Assembly: GCA_964494735.1 (NCBI GenBank)
Contig: CAZBSD010000045.1
Coordinates: forward strand, 1 to 13,574
Length of the DNA stretch: 13,574 nucleotides
Origin: PHAA01 sp964494735
Lineage (GTDB): Bacteria > Bacillota > Syntrophomonadia > Syntrophomonadales > Syntrophomonadaceae
Reading direction: 5' to 3'
Position 1 is the first letter of the stretch; every line of letters begins with the position of its first letter. The translations under genes were made by a program, and so were the position numbers. The notes beneath the pieces are model-generated. The model saw only the letters and a program-made list of their open reading frames with translations, ran no database searches and was not told the origin of the DNA. Positions 1-6,543 of this stretch are shown here, in pieces.

Positions 1-669
1 CTGGCCCAGGTCCCGGTGGTCGGCATCCAGTTCGTCAGCATCGCCGAACAGCAGTCGGCAATGCAGATGGTGGCCTCCATAGTGGGAGCCGAAGAGGAGG
101 GACAGAGGTACCAGCAGTTCTATCAGCAGACTATGGCTACGGTACAGACCCGGGTAGGACCCATACCGGAGGAGAAGAAAGTCACCGTCTACCATTCCTC
201 CCAGGAAGCCACCCGTACCGATTCAGCCAACTCACTGGCTGCCGACTGGACCAGGGCGGCGGGGGTAAGAAACGTATCGGTGGGCCAGGATCTCAAGTTC
301 AGTGATGGTGAGCATTACGCCAACCTGGAGCAGATCCTCCTTTGGGATCCCGACTACATTTTGGTAAACAACCCAGATGTAGTAGGATACATTATGGGCC
401 ACGAGCAATGGAAACCCATGCAGGCGGTCAAGAACAAGCGCGTATTGCCCCTGCCGGTGGGGATATCCCGCTGGGGCCATCCCAACTCCCTGGAGACTCC
501 CCTGGTCACGATCTGGACCGCCAAGACAGTATATCCGGAATTATTCGCGGATGTCGACATCTACCTGATCATACATGATTTCTATGCCCAATTCTTCGAC
601 TGGGACCTGGACCAGCCGACCATGGAGCGCATGCTGAGGAGCCAGGGGATGCGGGAAGCCAAGAGTTAA
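1..669 (+). CDS. ABC transporter substrate-binding protein, iron-siderophore/corrinoid type (5' end missing)
   Basis: Frame 1 is open from the first base and ends at TAA 667-669, so the gene begins upstream of the window and only its C-terminal 222 residues are seen. The visible part matches the C-terminal lobe of class III (BtuF/FepB-like) binding proteins: a long backbone-helix segment (about 20-60), a beta strand starting KKVTVYHSS, the stretch TDSANSLAADWTRAAGVRNV, then LEQILLWDPDYILVNNP and a closing segment FYAQFFDWDLDQPTMERML. WDPDYILV is typical of this family. By family knowledge it is an extracytoplasmic lipoprotein that delivers a metal chelate or corrinoid to a BtuCD-type permease; the signal peptide, permease and ATPase would lie to the left. 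The ligand cannot be told from this portion. The next gene starts 19 bases downstream on the same strand, so they may be co-transcribed. Confidence 0.85.
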   Translation: MAQVPVVGIQFVSIAEQQSAMQMVASIVGAEEEGQRYQQFYQQTMATVQTRVGPIPEEKKVTVYHSSQEATRTDSANSLAADWTRAAGVRNVSVGQDLKFSDGEHYANLEQILLWDPDYILVNNPDVVGYIMGHEQWKPMQAVKNKRVLPLPVGISRWGHPNSLETPLVTIWTAKTVYPELFADVDIYLIIHDFYAQFFDWDLDQPTMERMLRSQGMREAKS

Positions 670-688
670 GAAGCGGAGAGGTGCTAAT

Positions 689-1444
689 ATGAGAGTCCTG
701 ATTTGTATTGATGATACCGATAACATTGATACCAAGCGCGGTACGGGCCAACTAGCCTCGCAATTGGCCGGGGATATCGAGGAACGGAAATGGGGCAAAT
801 GCGAGCCGGTGACCCGCCATCAATTGCTGGTACACCCTGACGTGCCATATACATCGCACAACAGTGCCATGTGCTTCGCAGCTGAGGTCCCTGATAACGG
901 TGTCTTGGAAGATATTATCGAATACAGCGGCAGCTTCCTGGAGAAGGAGCGAGCCTCCGGTTCCGATCCCGGCCTTTGTGTGGTGGTGCCGGAGAGACTC
1001 AGCAATCCGGGTTGGCTTATCGCCTATGGATTCTCAGCCAAACAAGAGGTATTGAACAAGGATTACGCCTATGACATAGCCCGGGAGATGGGCATTTACT
1101 TGAGCGAACATGGAGGGACTGGCGACGGGGTGGTCGGTGCCCTGGCCGGCAGCGGCCTGCGTCTAAGCGGCAATGATGGCCGGTTTCGGGGTAAGTTGTC
1201 AATTGCCCAACCGGGGCAGGCGCTCCGTGTGCAGGAAATACTGAGCCGTTCCTTCATTACCAAGGTCAAAAGCAAGGACAATGGGCAAGTCCTGGCTGAA
1301 GATGAACTAGTAGAGATAGGGGAGGTGGTAAAGGCAGTATTGATGGACCGGGAAGCGGTACTTATGGTCAGGCCGCTGGCAGTCCCGGGAGACAAAGGTG
1401 CAGTGTGGAGGACCTGTGCCAAGGACGAGCTGAGGTGTTATTAA
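689..1444 (+). CDS. TiaS-like IDDTD-motif protein (function in bacteria unknown)
   Basis: 251 residues; ATG at 689 follows GGAGAGGTG by a suitable distance. The N-terminus carries IDDTDN (residues 7-12), followed by a GTGQLASQL stretch, TSHNSA (55-60) and a glycine-rich segment HGGTGDGVVGALAG (141-154) with a further FRGKL. These motifs and their order resemble the N-terminal half of archaeal TiaS, the tRNA(Ile2) 2-agmatinylcytidine synthetase, in which the acidic IDDTD segment and the GGTGDG-type loop belong to the catalytic/nucleotide-binding part. The protein lacks the C-terminal OB-fold and zinc regions of full-length TiaS (roughly 400 residues or more), so it is unlikely to make agmatidine. 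It sits between an ABC binding protein and an SLH protein on one strand. The nucleotide-dependent role is inference; the real substrate is unknown. Confidence 0.7.
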   Translation: MRVLICIDDTDNIDTKRGTGQLASQLAGDIEERKWGKCEPVTRHQLLVHPDVPYTSHNSAMCFAAEVPDNGVLEDIIEYSGSFLEKERASGSDPGLCVVVPERLSNPGWLIAYGFSAKQEVLNKDYAYDIAREMGIYLSEHGGTGDGVVGALAGSGLRLSGNDGRFRGKLSIAQPGQALRVQEILSRSFITKVKSKDNGQVLAEDELVEIGEVVKAVLMDREAVLMVRPLAVPGDKGAVWRTCAKDELRCY

Positions 1445-1474
1445 ACAGAAGATTAATTGTGGGGAGGAGATAAT

Positions 1475-2746
1475 TTGATCAGCAAGAAGAAAAACCGGTT
1501 AATGGTTTTACTGACAATGGTACTGATGACGGCAGCATTCATGGTGCCGATGGTACAAGCTGCCGCGGCTCCGGTGGCAGTATCAGGAGAAGTTACCAAT
1601 AAGGGTGACTACAGCATTAATTTCGACCAGGGACTGGCAGATCCGGCCGGCACCCAAGGACAGTTCACGTTGACTGTGGATGGCAAAGCAGTCAAGGTAA
1701 CCGGGGTAGAGACGACCAATACCACCGGCAAGATCAAATTGGTCCTGGAGAGCAAAGCCGCAGCTGGACAAGCCGTGGCAGTCGATTACGTTAAAAGCGA
1801 TAATGCCGCCCTGCAGCTCAAGTCAGGGGCTGGGATAGCGGTGGAGAGTTTCTCTATCGGGAAGGATCAACAGCCTCCAACACCGATAGCTCCCCCCGCC
1901 CTGACCGGTGACAGCAGCGAAAACCAGGTGGGGCAGGCCATGGAGCTCACTTTCGCCAGCACCCCGGATTGGAGCGGCAAGATAACCAACGTCAAGGTGG
2001 ATGAGGTATCGGTACGGGACAAGTATACGGTCAGTGACGGCAAGATAGTAATCGCCGCCGAGGTCTTTGCCGCTGCCAAGGATTACGCCATAGTAATCAA
2101 AGCCACTGGCTATGATGATGCCTTGGTCACCCAACCGGTTGCCGCCAAACCAGTTGAACAACCGGGACCGGTAACACCGCCGGTAACACCTCCGGTGACA
2201 CCGCCGGTGACGCCTCCGGTAACACCCCCGGCAGGATTAAAGGACATCGATGGTCATTGGGCCCAGGCCAATATAGAAGCGCTGGTCGCCAAGGGGGCTA
2301 TCAGCGGCAACCCGGATGGGACCTTCCTGCCCGAAAAGAAGATCAGCCGGGCTGAGTTCGCTTCAGTGCTGGTCAACGCTTTCAAGCTGCAGCCGGGCGA
2401 GGTCAAGATGTTTGGCGATACCGACAATCACTGGGCCAAGACCGCTATTTCAACCGCTTATGCCAATGGTATCATTGCCGGCTACAGCGACACCAGGTTT
2501 GGCCCCGAGGACACCATCACCCGCGAACAGATGGCGGTGATGATAGTCAAAGCGGCCAAAGTGGCCACTGGCAGTGGTGCGGCCAGCTTCCAGGACGCAG
2601 CCGCCATATCTGCATGGGCGTCGCCCTATGTGGTTGCAGCAGTTGACAACAAATTCATGAACGGTTACCCCGGCAATCTCTTTGGCCCCACCCAGGGAGC
2701 CAGCCGCGCCGAGGCGGCGACCGTCATCCTGAATGCCCTCCCCTAA
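1475..2746 (+). CDS. Secreted S-layer homology (SLH) domain protein
   Basis: I place the start at TTG 1475, because GGGGAGGAG (1461-1469) lies just before it; the in-frame TTG at 1457 has no such site. The product is 423 residues. It has a signal peptide (KKKNR, then a hydrophobic core, cleavage near VQA-AA at about 29-32), a SwmB-like beta domain (about 34-130, FTLTVDGKAVKVTGV), and a domain resembling the Shr-type Hb-interacting/DUF1533 family (about 142-222, SGKITNVKVDEVSVRDKYTV). A Pro-Val-Thr linker (232-252) and three SLH repeats follow (about 256-305, 312-363, 375-423), the first two with DIDGHWA and DTDNHWA. SLH repeats bind pyruvylated secondary wall polymer, so the protein should sit on the cell surface. 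The linker exposes the N-terminal domains; their ligand is unknown. The gene starts 30 bases after the TiaS-like gene. Confidence 0.9.
   Translation: MISKKKNRLMVLLTMVLMTAAFMVPMVQAAAAPVAVSGEVTNKGDYSINFDQGLADPAGTQGQFTLTVDGKAVKVTGVETTNTTGKIKLVLESKAAAGQAVAVDYVKSDNAALQLKSGAGIAVESFSIGKDQQPPTPIAPPALTGDSSENQVGQAMELTFASTPDWSGKITNVKVDEVSVRDKYTVSDGKIVIAAEVFAAAKDYAIVIKATGYDDALVTQPVAAKPVEQPGPVTPPVTPPVTPPVTPPVTPPAGLKDIDGHWAQANIEALVAKGAISGNPDGTFLPEKKISRAEFASVLVNAFKLQPGEVKMFGDTDNHWAKTAISTAYANGIIAGYSDTRFGPEDTITREQMAVMIVKAAKVATGSGAASFQDAAAISAWASPYVVAAVDNKFMNGYPGNLFGPTQGASRAEAATVILNALP
2168..2227 (+). repeat. Five tandem 12-base repeats encoding a Pro-Val-Thr-Pro linker
   Basis: Five consecutive 12-base units of the form CCGGT(A/G)AC(A/G)CCN, each encoding PVTP, lie inside the SLH protein gene between the N-terminal domains and the SLH repeats. 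Units differ only at third codon positions. The tract gives an extended spacer and is prone to change in copy number by slippage. Confidence 0.9.
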
Positions 2747-2815
2747 GGAGAGCCATAACATGGTTTGGGGCAATAATAAACGCAGCCAACTGGACAAGCA
2801 GCCGTAGGACAAATA

Positions 2816-2852
2816 TACCCCCTATGATGGATCAAGGCTATCATAGGGGGTA
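2816..2852 (+). terminator. Strong hairpin after the SLH gene, terminator-like
   Basis: A perfect 13-base inverted repeat TACCCCCTATGAT / ATCATAGGGGGTA with an 11-base loop lies 70 bases after the SLH stop codon. It is followed by AAATAAATT, which is A/T-rich but lacks an unbroken T run. It is a plausible end of the left-hand transcript, or an RNA-stabilising 3' hairpin. Confidence 0.55.
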
Positions 2853-2914
2853 AATAAATTGGTGCGGGGCTAACCAATGAGGTAGGTTGAAGCTGCCCGG
2901 AAGTCTCACCAAGA

Positions 2915-3003
2915 TGTTATACTGAGCGTTAGCAAAGCATCCCATTAAAGTAAGAAGGGGTTGTTGATCAGAGCCTTCGCATCTTCTGCTCTTCAGGATG
3001 ACA
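2915..3003. repeat. Degenerate palindromic intergenic repeat
   Basis: The ends form an imperfect inverted repeat: TGTTATACTGA (2915-2925) against TCAGGATGACA (2993-3003), 9 of 11 positions pairing. The interior carries GAGCGTTAGCAAAGCAT on the left and CCTTCGCATCTTCTGCTC on the right. From memory, this pattern (TGTCATTCTGAGCGAAGCGAAG at the left, mirrored at the right) recurs in intergenic regions of many unrelated bacteria. I therefore read it as a decayed copy of such a palindromic element; no coding potential is seen. Confidence 0.45.
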
Positions 3004-3095
3004 GAACATGTACTTATCATTGATCTTGGCATTGGGATATTAGACCCGCCAGATTATTCCGCCAATCATCCGGCTTATCCCCAAGACCGCATGAA

Positions 3096-3138
3096 TAAGT
3101 TAAAATTAGTAATAACTTACTTGGACATTACCAAGTAA
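3096..3138. promoter_or_regulatory. Two adjoining inverted repeats upstream of the MOT1 transporter
   Basis: TTACTTGG (3117-3124) and CCAAGTAA (3131-3138) form a perfect 8-base inverted repeat with a 6-base centre. TAAGTTA (3096-3102) and TAACTTA (3113-3119) form a second one that shares bases 3117-3119. In DNA they could be a compound operator; in RNA the two hairpins would exclude each other. They lie about 120-165 bases before the transporter start. The regulator is unknown. Confidence 0.35.
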
Positions 3139-3156
3139 ACAGGGGTCCGCCGTCTG

Positions 3157-3214
3157 CTGATCGACTATCCCTTACGGTATCCGGGGAGTCCCATGCGTAA
3201 GGCGGTGTAATCAG
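3157..3214 (+). promoter_or_regulatory. Structured leader upstream of the MOT1 transporter gene
   Basis: An outer stem CTGAT (3157-3161) / ATCAG (3210-3214) encloses a 7-base perfect stem CCTTACG (3170-3176) / CGTAAGG (3196-3202). A competing CCGCC (3147-3151) could pair with GGCGG (3201-3205). The structure ends 45 bases before the start codon. It may be a regulatory 5' UTR; it matches no riboswitch consensus I can assign, including Moco/Tuco. Confidence 0.3.
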
Positions 3215-3259
3215 GCTGAGAATACACAGATTTATGAGGACCTTGTAGGGGGAGTGAAT

Positions 3260-4387
3260 ATGCCGACCCATAAACTGAAGAACCTTAGCGGTGAGCTGGC
3301 CGGCTCCCTTGGGGATCTGGGCACTTTCCTTCCCTATATAATAGGCGCCATAACCATCGCCAACCTTGATGTGACCGCTGTCCTGGTCCTGGGCGGCCTG
3401 ATGTACATATTTACCGCCTGGTTCTACCGGCTGCCCATCCCGGTTCAGCCCATGAAAGTCATCGGGGCGGCCATCATCGTAGATCATTTCAGCGCTGGAG
3501 AGATCGCTGCGGCGGGGATCATCATCGGAGTTATGATGCTCGTCATCGGTCTCAGCGGAGCCATCGAAAAACTGGCCCGCATCACTCCGGCCTGTGTAAC
3601 CATGGGAATCCAAGCCGGTCTGGGCATCAGCCTGGCTACGCTGGGTATTAAGATGGCCAGCAGTGACTGGCTGATAGGACTGCCGGTGATGCTGGCCATG
3701 TTGCTGCTGCTCAACAACCGCCATTTGCCGGCATCGATCGTAGCGGTGGTGGGAGGGACGATATTGGCATTTCTGCTCCATCCGGAGTTGAGCCTGCCCA
3801 CTCTGAACCTGGGCTTCAGCCTGCCACACCTGGTCTGGCCCGCGGGGATCGATTACTACCGCGGATTCTTACAGGGGGCTCTGCCCCAATTTCCTCTTAC
3901 CCTTACTAATTCGGTCCTGGTCACCACTTACCTGGCCAGTCAGCTGTTCCCGGGCCAATCCGGGCGGGTCACCGATAGAAACCTTTGCCTCACCCTGGGG
4001 ATCGGCAACCTTATCGGGGCACCCCTGGGGATGATCCCGATGTGCCATGGCAGCGGCGGGCTGGCGGCCCACTACCGGTTTGGCGCCCGTACCTGCTATG
4101 CCACCGCCTTCATGGGCGGGCTGCTGCTGGTGATCGGACTGTTGCTGGGAGCATCGGGACTGCGGCTACTGCAGATGATCCCCGCCGCAGCCCTGGGGGG
4201 GATGCTCTTCTACAGCGGTCTGGACCTGGTCAAGACCATAGACAGTAAGGACCGCCTGGAGATGTTCGTATTCGCGGGGGTGGTGGTGCTGAGCATCGCC
4301 CTCAATCCGGCGGTGGGTTTTGTGAGCGGAATGGTCCTCTACTGGTTCTCGAAAAAAGCCGCCGATGTGGTTTCCGGCCAAGACTAG
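3260..4387 (+). CDS. MOT1-type molybdate/sulfate transporter (SulP-related)
   Basis: I chose ATG 3260, since GGGGGAG (3248-3254) is well placed before it; a GTG at 3254 lies inside that site. The product is 375 residues, about 10 hydrophobic segments, a usual length for the family. MOT1/SulP hallmarks are visible: GSLGDLGTFLPYI near the N-terminus, LPIPVQPMKVIGA in the re-entrant region, a glycine-rich GIQAGLGISLATLG segment, and PLGMIPMCHGSGGLAAHYRFGAR in the second half, which mirrors the first motif. Characterised MOT1 members carry molybdate across the membrane; bacterial homologues are often annotated as sulfate permease-like, so the anion here is inferred. No STAS domain is present. The gene has a long, structured leader and stands 70 bases before the dehydrogenase gene. 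Confidence 0.8.
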   Translation: MPTHKLKNLSGELAGSLGDLGTFLPYIIGAITIANLDVTAVLVLGGLMYIFTAWFYRLPIPVQPMKVIGAAIIVDHFSAGEIAAAGIIIGVMMLVIGLSGAIEKLARITPACVTMGIQAGLGISLATLGIKMASSDWLIGLPVMLAMLLLLNNRHLPASIVAVVGGTILAFLLHPELSLPTLNLGFSLPHLVWPAGIDYYRGFLQGALPQFPLTLTNSVLVTTYLASQLFPGQSGRVTDRNLCLTLGIGNLIGAPLGMIPMCHGSGGLAAHYRFGARTCYATAFMGGLLLVIGLLLGASGLRLLQMIPAAALGGMLFYSGLDLVKTIDSKDRLEMFVFAGVVVLSIALNPAVGFVSGMVLYWFSKKAADVVSGQD

Positions 4388-4457
4388 TCTGGGCGCATTC
4401 CCACAGCGCGCTCCCAATAGAGATACATTAATCAAAAGATAAAACGGGGGTCGGACA

Positions 4458-5294
4458 GTGAAGAAGTTGTATGGAGATGTGGTCCTGGTAACCGGAGCTT
4501 CGTCGGGGATGGGCAAGGCGATAGCGGAGGCGTTGGCCGGACAGGGCTACAAGGTTTACGGCACCAGCCGGCATCCCGCCGAGGGAGCAGAGGTAGTGCC
4601 CGGCCCGAATGAGGCGGGGGGATTCATCAAAATGATCCAGCTGGATGTGTGCTCGGATGAATCGGTCGACACGGCGGTGGGGTATGTGCAACAAAAAGAA
4701 GGCCGGCTCGATATCCTGGTCAATTGCGCCGGATTCGCTTTGGCGGGGGCGGTGGAAGACACCGCCGATGCGGAGGCCTTGCTGGAGTTCAACACCAACT
4801 TCTTCGGAACTCACCGAGTGTGCCGCCGGGTGGCGCCCATCATGCGCCAACAAGGCGGCGGGCTTATCATCAACATCGGTTCGGTGGCGGGGTTGATTAC
4901 GGTGCCCTTCCAGTCATTCTACAGCGCCAGCAAATATGCATTGGAAGCTATGACCGAAGGGCTGCGCATGGAACTAAAACCTTTCGGGATCAAGGTGGTC
5001 CTGATCGATCCCGGTGATACCAATACCGGTTTCACCGCCAACCGCATATTTACCAAGGCTTCAGCCAATTCCGTCTATAAACCGACCTTCGACAAATCAG
5101 TGTGGCAGATGATCCGGGATGAGCAGGGCGGCCCGCCCCCCGCTAACGTCGCCCGGGTGGTACTAGGGATGGTAGCCAGCAGCGATCCCCCGGTTCGGGT
5201 GGTGGTGGGAATGGTCAACAAGGTCTTCGCTCTGCTTAAGCGGTTCCTCCCCGCTCGGGCGGTGGAGTTTGTCGTGACCAAAATGTACACATAA
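4458..5294 (+). CDS. Short-chain dehydrogenase/reductase (classical SDR)
   Basis: 278 residues starting at GTG 4458, with a modest GGGGG ribosome site at 4445-4449. All classical SDR marks are present: the dinucleotide loop TGASSGMG (12-19), D63 of LDV for the adenine ring, NCAG (89-92), and the catalytic set Asn114, Ser142, Tyr155 and Lys159 (YSASK), followed by PG at 185-186. Arg38 after the second strand (GTSRH) suggests NADP(H) preference. The C-terminal 80 residues are longer than in FabG and hydrophobic near the end, as in SDRs acting on lipids or large carbonyl substrates. The substrate cannot be named. The stop codon lies only 7 bases before a pstB remnant, so this gene's 3' flank was rearranged at some time. 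Confidence 0.88.
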   Translation: MKKLYGDVVLVTGASSGMGKAIAEALAGQGYKVYGTSRHPAEGAEVVPGPNEAGGFIKMIQLDVCSDESVDTAVGYVQQKEGRLDILVNCAGFALAGAVEDTADAEALLEFNTNFFGTHRVCRRVAPIMRQQGGGLIINIGSVAGLITVPFQSFYSASKYALEAMTEGLRMELKPFGIKVVLIDPGDTNTGFTANRIFTKASANSVYKPTFDKSVWQMIRDEQGGPPPANVARVVLGMVASSDPPVRVVVGMVNKVFALLKRFLPARAVEFVVTKMYT

Positions 5295-5301
5295 TGAAGA
5301 C

Positions 5302-5506
5302 GATCCGATTTTGTCCTCCAGACTGGAAGAATTGATTGGCGAGCCGAAAAAAGGAATACACTATAGTAATAGTCACCCACAACATGCAGCAGGCAGCCAG
5401 GGTGTCTGAGTACACGGGGTTTTTCCTCAATGGTCACCTGGTCAGGTTCAATCCAAGCAGGGAGCTATGCCCAAACCCTGGGCATAATCGCCATGGTTCT
5501 GGATAG
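5302..5506 (+). pseudogene. pstB: 3' remnant of pstB (phosphate ABC transporter ATPase), frameshifted
   Basis: Translation from 5302 gives DPILSSRLEELIGEPKK, then after one extra base in the A/G run 5347-5354 the next frame reads EYTIVIVTHNMQQAARVSEY and TGFFLNGHLVRF, ending at TAG 5504-5506. This is the C-terminal part of PstB, beginning at the conserved SALDPI motif just after Walker B and including the H-loop histidine (THNMQQAARVS). The Walker A, signature and Walker B parts are missing: bases just upstream are the SDR stop codon. The end also diverges from the usual DYITGRFG tail. It cannot make a functional ATPase. No pstSCA or phoU is in view, so a deletion or rearrangement is likely. 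Confidence 0.85.
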
Positions 5507-5531
5507 TCGCAGGAAGAAGGTCGGATAAGTA

Positions 5532-5744
5532 TTGTTCAACCAGGAAGAATTGTACCGCTTGCAGTTGGCTTTGGAGTCCAAGATATCGGACGACATCGCC
5601 TATATCAAGATAGTTCAGGATGAGATAAAAACCAATCATAATCACCACGACAATAAGTACCTGTTGGAGGGCCGGGAGATACTTCGCAAAGATATTGACC
5701 TGAAAGAGAAGGTCATCGAACTGCGTTACTCCCACCGTGAGTAG
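5532..5744 (+). CDS. Hypothetical small charged protein, 70 residues
   Basis: TTG start at 5532 with GAAGAAGG at 5513-5520, an 11-base gap that is somewhat long. The product is rich in Glu, Lys, Asp and Ile/Leu, with heptad-like spacing (EELYRLQLALE, ISDDIAYIKIVQDEI, EILRKDIDLKEKVIEL), so a helical or coiled-coil fold is likely. There is no signal peptide or membrane segment. I do not recognise a family. It follows the pstB remnant by 25 bases and stands alone, with the convergent DUF2680-type gene downstream. The protein-like composition argues for a real gene, the weak start against it. Confidence 0.5.
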   Translation: MFNQEELYRLQLALESKISDDIAYIKIVQDEIKTNHNHHDNKYLLEGREILRKDIDLKEKVIELRYSHRE

Positions 5745-5889
5745 TAATGGTGGTGATAATTCCATAGGGCTTGGTATTCAGAGTATAGCATATTGTTTTC
5801 TGGAGAGTGCCGGGCATTATATGTGGGAAGGGCACCAGCAAGGCATATCCGGGGTTTTGACCGGAGCGATTCAGATATTTACCGGCAAA

Positions 5890-5917
5890 AAACAGGAGGG
5901 CGGCAACCCCCCTGTTT
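5890..5917 (-). terminator. Intrinsic terminator of the DUF2680-type gene
   Basis: On the - strand AAACAGGGGGG pairs with CCCTCCTGTTT (one mismatch, 6-base loop) and is followed by a T run continuing to TTTTTTG. It lies 26 bases after the stop codon of the secreted-protein gene, the expected place. Confidence 0.85.
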
Positions 5918-5942
5918 CATTTCCGGTGGTGGACTGTTGGGA

Positions 5943-6437
5943 TTATTTTGGGGTGGTGCTGTTCAGGCAGGCTCCCCCGCAGTTACCGCCACCCATTCCG
6001 AATCCCTGGCCGTTGCCAGCTCCGTTGCCCATTCTCATCCCGTTGCCCTGTCCCTGGCCAAATCCGGCTCCATTCTGCTGGCCCATCCGGGCGCCATTGC
6101 CGGTTCCATCGCAGTTGACCTGGTTCTCCTGCATGTTTTTGTAGATGGTCTCAGCCCGCTCCTGAGTCATTTTCCCATCAGCCACCCGCTCATCCAGGAT
6201 GGCCTTCTTCTGCTCCAGCATCTGAGCCTTGAATTCATCCAGTTTGCCGGCTTCATTGGCAATGGCTCCATAAGTCTGGCCGGTTTGCCGCTGCTGCTGC
6301 AGTTCGGTTACGGTCTTACCGGTGAGATTGGCCGCGATCTCGGCCGGGGTCAGTGCGGTGGCGGCGTAGGCTGCTCCCCCTGCTCCCAGTACGGCGGCGA
6401 CGGTAAGGGCGGCTGCCCATTTTTTCAAACCTTTCAT
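5943..6437 (-). CDS. Secreted DUF2680-like protein with Gly/Asn/Met-rich tail
   Basis: Start ATG 6435-6437, with AAAGGAG well placed; the reading frame is open further upstream, but that part spans the promoter. 164 residues: a signal peptide (1-26, KGLKKW then an Ala/Val/Leu core, AYA), a helical domain of DUF2680 type (about 28-110, LTPAEIAANLTGKTVTELQ, LDEFKAQMLEQKKAILDERV, MTQERAETIYKNMQENQ), and a tail of Gly, Asn, Gln, Met and Arg (111-164). Cysteines lie at 109, 153 and 157. Proteins of this class are secreted in Firmicutes and have unknown function; the Met- and Cys-containing tail might bind metal, which is inference. It lies downstream of a two-component system on the same strand and has a promoter sharing an operator with it, so it is probably a target of that system. 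Confidence 0.85.
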   Translation of the reverse strand: MKGLKKWAAALTVAAVLGAGGAAYAATALTPAEIAANLTGKTVTELQQQRQTGQTYGAIANEAGKLDEFKAQMLEQKKAILDERVADGKMTQERAETIYKNMQENQVNCDGTGNGARMGQQNGAGFGQGQGNGMRMGNGAGNGQGFGMGGGNCGGACLNSTTPK

Positions 6438-6485
6438 TACTTCCACTCCTTTTCTATACTCGTATGTGGTAGAGACTATGGTTAG

Positions 6486-6520
6486 AGTATAAACGGCAAT
6501 TGTGATAGAAGTTTGATAGA
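6486..6520 (-). promoter_or_regulatory. Promoter and response-regulator-like direct repeat for the DUF2680-type gene
   Basis: Reading the - strand, TCTATCA occurs twice with an 11-base period (6520-6514 and 6509-6503), then 9 bases (6500-6492), then the -10 hexamer TATACT (6491-6486). No good -35 is present; the repeat occupies its place. Direct repeats with 11-base period next to the -10 are typical of OmpR/PhoB-type activators. The same element occurs before the nearby regulator gene. Confidence 0.7.
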
Positions 6521-6543
6521 TTCCGAAAAACTCGGTGAAATAT

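Noticed and set aside
1457..1474. Upstream TTG start of the SLH protein
   Set aside because: It has no ribosome site and would put the real GGGGAGGAG inside the coding region.
3209..3224. CAGGCTGAGA, a match to part of the TPP riboswitch consensus
   Set aside because: The other conserved parts (the CTGATC..GGTAATACC half) are absent from the downstream side, where they must be.
5793..6485. Long + strand ORFs opposite the DUF2680-type gene
   Set aside because: They are shadows of the low-complexity Gly/Met tail and helical domain; the - strand product has a signal peptide, ribosome site and terminator.
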